From NCBI RefSeq assembly GCF_019599185.1, contig NZ_JAIEUL010000010.1:21876-85875 (forward strand): a stretch of DNA of 64,000 nucleotides, read 5' to 3'. Source of the DNA: Cryobacterium inferilacus. Lineage in GTDB: Bacteria; Actinomycetota; Actinomycetes; Actinomycetales; Microbacteriaceae. Each line of letters opens with the position of its first letter. The stretch's first letter is position 1. Below the pieces are notes generated by a model, which saw only the letters and a program-made list of their open reading frames with translations, was not told the origin of the DNA and made no database searches. Below, piece after piece: positions 63,301 through 64,000 of this stretch. The position numbers and the translations under genes were made by a program.

Positions 63301-64000
63301 CACCTACTTCTCTTCGACGCATTCTCTACTCGGCAGTGGCACATTCGAAGCCGGCACCACAGTCGAATGGGAACTCTCCGGGAATGTCTCGGTGAACGTG
63401 GTGAACCGGGGCGATCTGACCTTGATCGGTCAGGTCTACTTGGCGGAGGCAACGCTGACCAACCACGGCACACTCACCCTGACCGGCCACGCCTACATTT
63501 ACCCCTACGACTCGCCAGACGAAAACGCCCTCATCAACGAGAGCAGCGGACGCCTCATCATGACCGCAGCCGAGGGCAACACCCCGCACATCGGCGTCCC
63601 GGTGACCAACCGGGGAACCATCGAGACAACCTCCGCATCGTTCGGCGACACACTCACCAACAACGGCACATTCACCATCCACCCGGATACCGACGCCGAC
63701 TCCCCCACATACGTTCGCACCCTCGAACTCGGCACCGGATCGCTCTCCGGAACAGGAACTCTGTATATCTCGAACACAGTCGTCCCCACGAGCGGCAAAA
63801 CGTTGTCTGCGCGAAGCGGTGCTTCCTACCGTTTGTCCCGCATTACGGGCGGAACACTGACACTTCCCGCCGGATCCACGACCTCCATGTCCTCGGCCAA
63901 CCAGAACTATGACGTGGCAGCTGACGTGGTGAACCGGGGCGATCTGACCTTGATCGGTCAGGTCTACTTGGCGGAGGCAACGCTGACCAACCACGGCACA
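60392..64000 (+). CDS. Secreted fibronectin-III / beta-helix repeat protein (3' end outside window)
   Basis: At least 1203 residues, still open at the right edge. A signal peptide (MRAHEFGALLSRAAATLTVA, then ALIAVSLVAAPGMAQA) indicates export. FnIII domains lie at about 48-140, 154-240, 250-355 and 809-905 (each with an S-W-x-x-P strand and G-Y/Y-x-V), with a BIG2-like domain at about 726-805 (YAITPSQSEVGVGSSIQFSA). From 905 on, a right-handed beta-helix-like region begins with NWDKNRVPAKGDWACLNGHD, with repeated N-x-G-T/L-x-L rungs (NHGTLTLTG, NRGTIETTS, NNGTFTI). No sortase signal is visible in the part shown. A cell-surface adhesin or carbohydrate-binding role is plausible. Only a weak ribosome site precedes the ATG. 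Confidence 0.9.
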   Translation, partial: MRAHEFGALLSRAAATLTVAALIAVSLVAAPGMAQAASLPDVQAIEPTQPPDAPVIVDVVGDGLAVMVSWLPPAESAEVGSYELVAVPASEGTTEACPEPSTVTATADSQSTGAFITGLCAQVAYTVTMSALNVVGASETSNESDLAVPVEVLAPRVPVFTGALGREGQVVATWAEPSFDGGSPVTGYNLTASAPDGTIITTAEAGPTERTATLGGLSNGVEYAVALVALNPAGSSAAASTTATPSAAYSPGAPQGLTVVPDGEGALNVSWNVPADDGGAEVTGYSIDWQRAEQAEDGSWVLVSGAEKHALSAGGDELGVRATSFEEESASYLFTVTATNAAGVGAPAASTSGASPTVEVKDRVIVLDEGTVQAITGISAEGIAWAEPAPDQVTALRAGDVLVAAATDLLPGGLLRKVEAIAISGGEMILTTSDASLTDVFETVSLSAELDATAADGGAAGGETLPDAAARMAPLSDGVQTMRMAEPGLSAGVSATLRSAFGLERNIGAVHFKGQVSVEGKVSLDLAVSGGNATVEAAASASFNLEGEAGVSGDKEWEIGEIKGVSSTFFIGLVPVVVQPRLPLFLTMGGEVTIGVSASATVGGSIAWDSSRPDELRGKDLSHPLQLKATPLGAVSVTGNGYVGLKASPMAALYSLTGPSLVIEARLQADIDFAPDAGKPFLTVSRELIVKAGLVFKAFGQHVELATTLSKTKSVAYTIASPPTAKYAITPSQSEVGVGSSIQFSAKRSDGVLETKTWAIKGGIAGDRVTSSGLFTPAEPAGRSVTIVAGDGTGASGSTTVRVGTLFTAPRNLSVRAQSSALGLDISWAAPTATGDAALYQYIVRTTPSTGTHTLDADQTSLSITELGKDRPLTAGTYTVSVYATNRVGKISPATSKKLELYPLCTISFTSDTSNSWDVPANWDKNRVPAKGDWACLNGHDVTVASGTTASVAGLTAGAAVTINGVLNVSTYFSSTHSLLGSGTFEAGTTVEWELSGNVSVNVVNRGDLTLIGQVYLAEATLTNHGTLTLTGHAYIYPYDSPDENALINESSGRLIMTAAEGNTPHIGVPVTNRGTIETTSASFGDTLTNNGTFTIHPDTDADSPTYVRTLELGTGSLSGTGTLYISNTVVPTSGKTLSARSGASYRLSRITGGTLTLPAGSTTSMSSANQNYDVAADVVNRGDLTLIGQVYLAEATLTNHGT
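63396..63472 (+). repeat. Exact repeat copy 1 within the surface-protein gene
   Basis: 77 bp identical to 63924-64000, encoding VVNRGDLTLIGQVYLAEATL, then TNHGT. Part of the beta-helix region. The two copies start 528 bp (176 codons) apart, an in-frame period. Confidence 0.9.
63924..64000 (+). repeat. Exact repeat copy 2, truncated by the window end
   Basis: Identical to 63396-63472 over all 77 bp visible and still matching at the last base of the window, so the true repeat is longer. Sequence before the repeat differs between copies, so identity starts abruptly at the VVNRG codons. Confidence 0.9.

Overview
The window is a stretch of chromosome from a high-GC Gram-positive bacterium, most likely an actinobacterium of the Microbacteriaceae (Cryobacterium-like). 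The reasons are the very GC-rich codon third positions, frequent GTG starts, and families typical of actinobacteria (DUF3090, SCO1664-type kinase, MSMEG_4193-type phosphomutase, NhaA-thioredoxin fusion, MmyB-like HTH regulator). The genus is inferred from style, not proven. I see no rRNA, tRNA, IS element, prophage or CRISPR array.

1-20.4 kb holds dispersed housekeeping and stress genes. These are the 5' part of pgi, a SixA-like phosphatase, an RluA-type pseudouridine synthase, a 788-residue arylsulfatase, a UPF0303 protein, an MMPL exporter, an MFS exporter, a NhaA-DsbA fusion and a flavodoxin-like protein. They are followed by an ABC exporter with an internally duplicated permease, an AlkD-like repair protein, a DUF1992 protein, a quinone-oxidoreductase/hydrolase pair, ArfB, and the actinobacterial SCO1664-DUF3090-phosphomutase cluster.

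20.5-36.5 kb carries a DUF559 protein, a divergent DUF2254 / CPA1 antiporter pair, a GerW-DUF4342 overlapping pair, a second AlkD-like protein, a PadR-AarF/UbiB operon, a LysE exporter, an HTH regulator convergent with an aldo/keto reductase, an MBL hydrolase divergent from an MFS transporter, and an ArsR-SRPBCC operon.

36.6-50.6 kb is a nitrogen-acquisition region. A leftward urease operon (ureA-B-C-F-G-D) ends in a NiCoT nickel importer, with most junctions overlapping by 4-8 bp. Divergent from it, across a 361-bp intergenic region, is the urea ABC transporter urtABCDE, then an NCS1-type nucleobase/allantoin permease and two tandem TetR regulators. Urea imported by Urt would be hydrolysed by the urease, whose nickel enters through the NiCoT protein. 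ureE is absent, and UreG has a His-rich C-terminal tail that may stand in for it.

50.6-60.3 kb is more mixed and partly lower in GC. It has a small zinc-ribbon protein, an unrecognised 802-residue protein, a LuxR regulator fused to an alpha/beta hydrolase divergent from a hotdog-like protein, a nested inverted-repeat element, and a citrate-type two-component system divergent from a CitMHS transporter. From 60.4 kb to the window end runs a secreted fibronectin-III / beta-helix protein whose 3' part contains an exact 77-bp repeat 528 bp apart, still running when the window ends.
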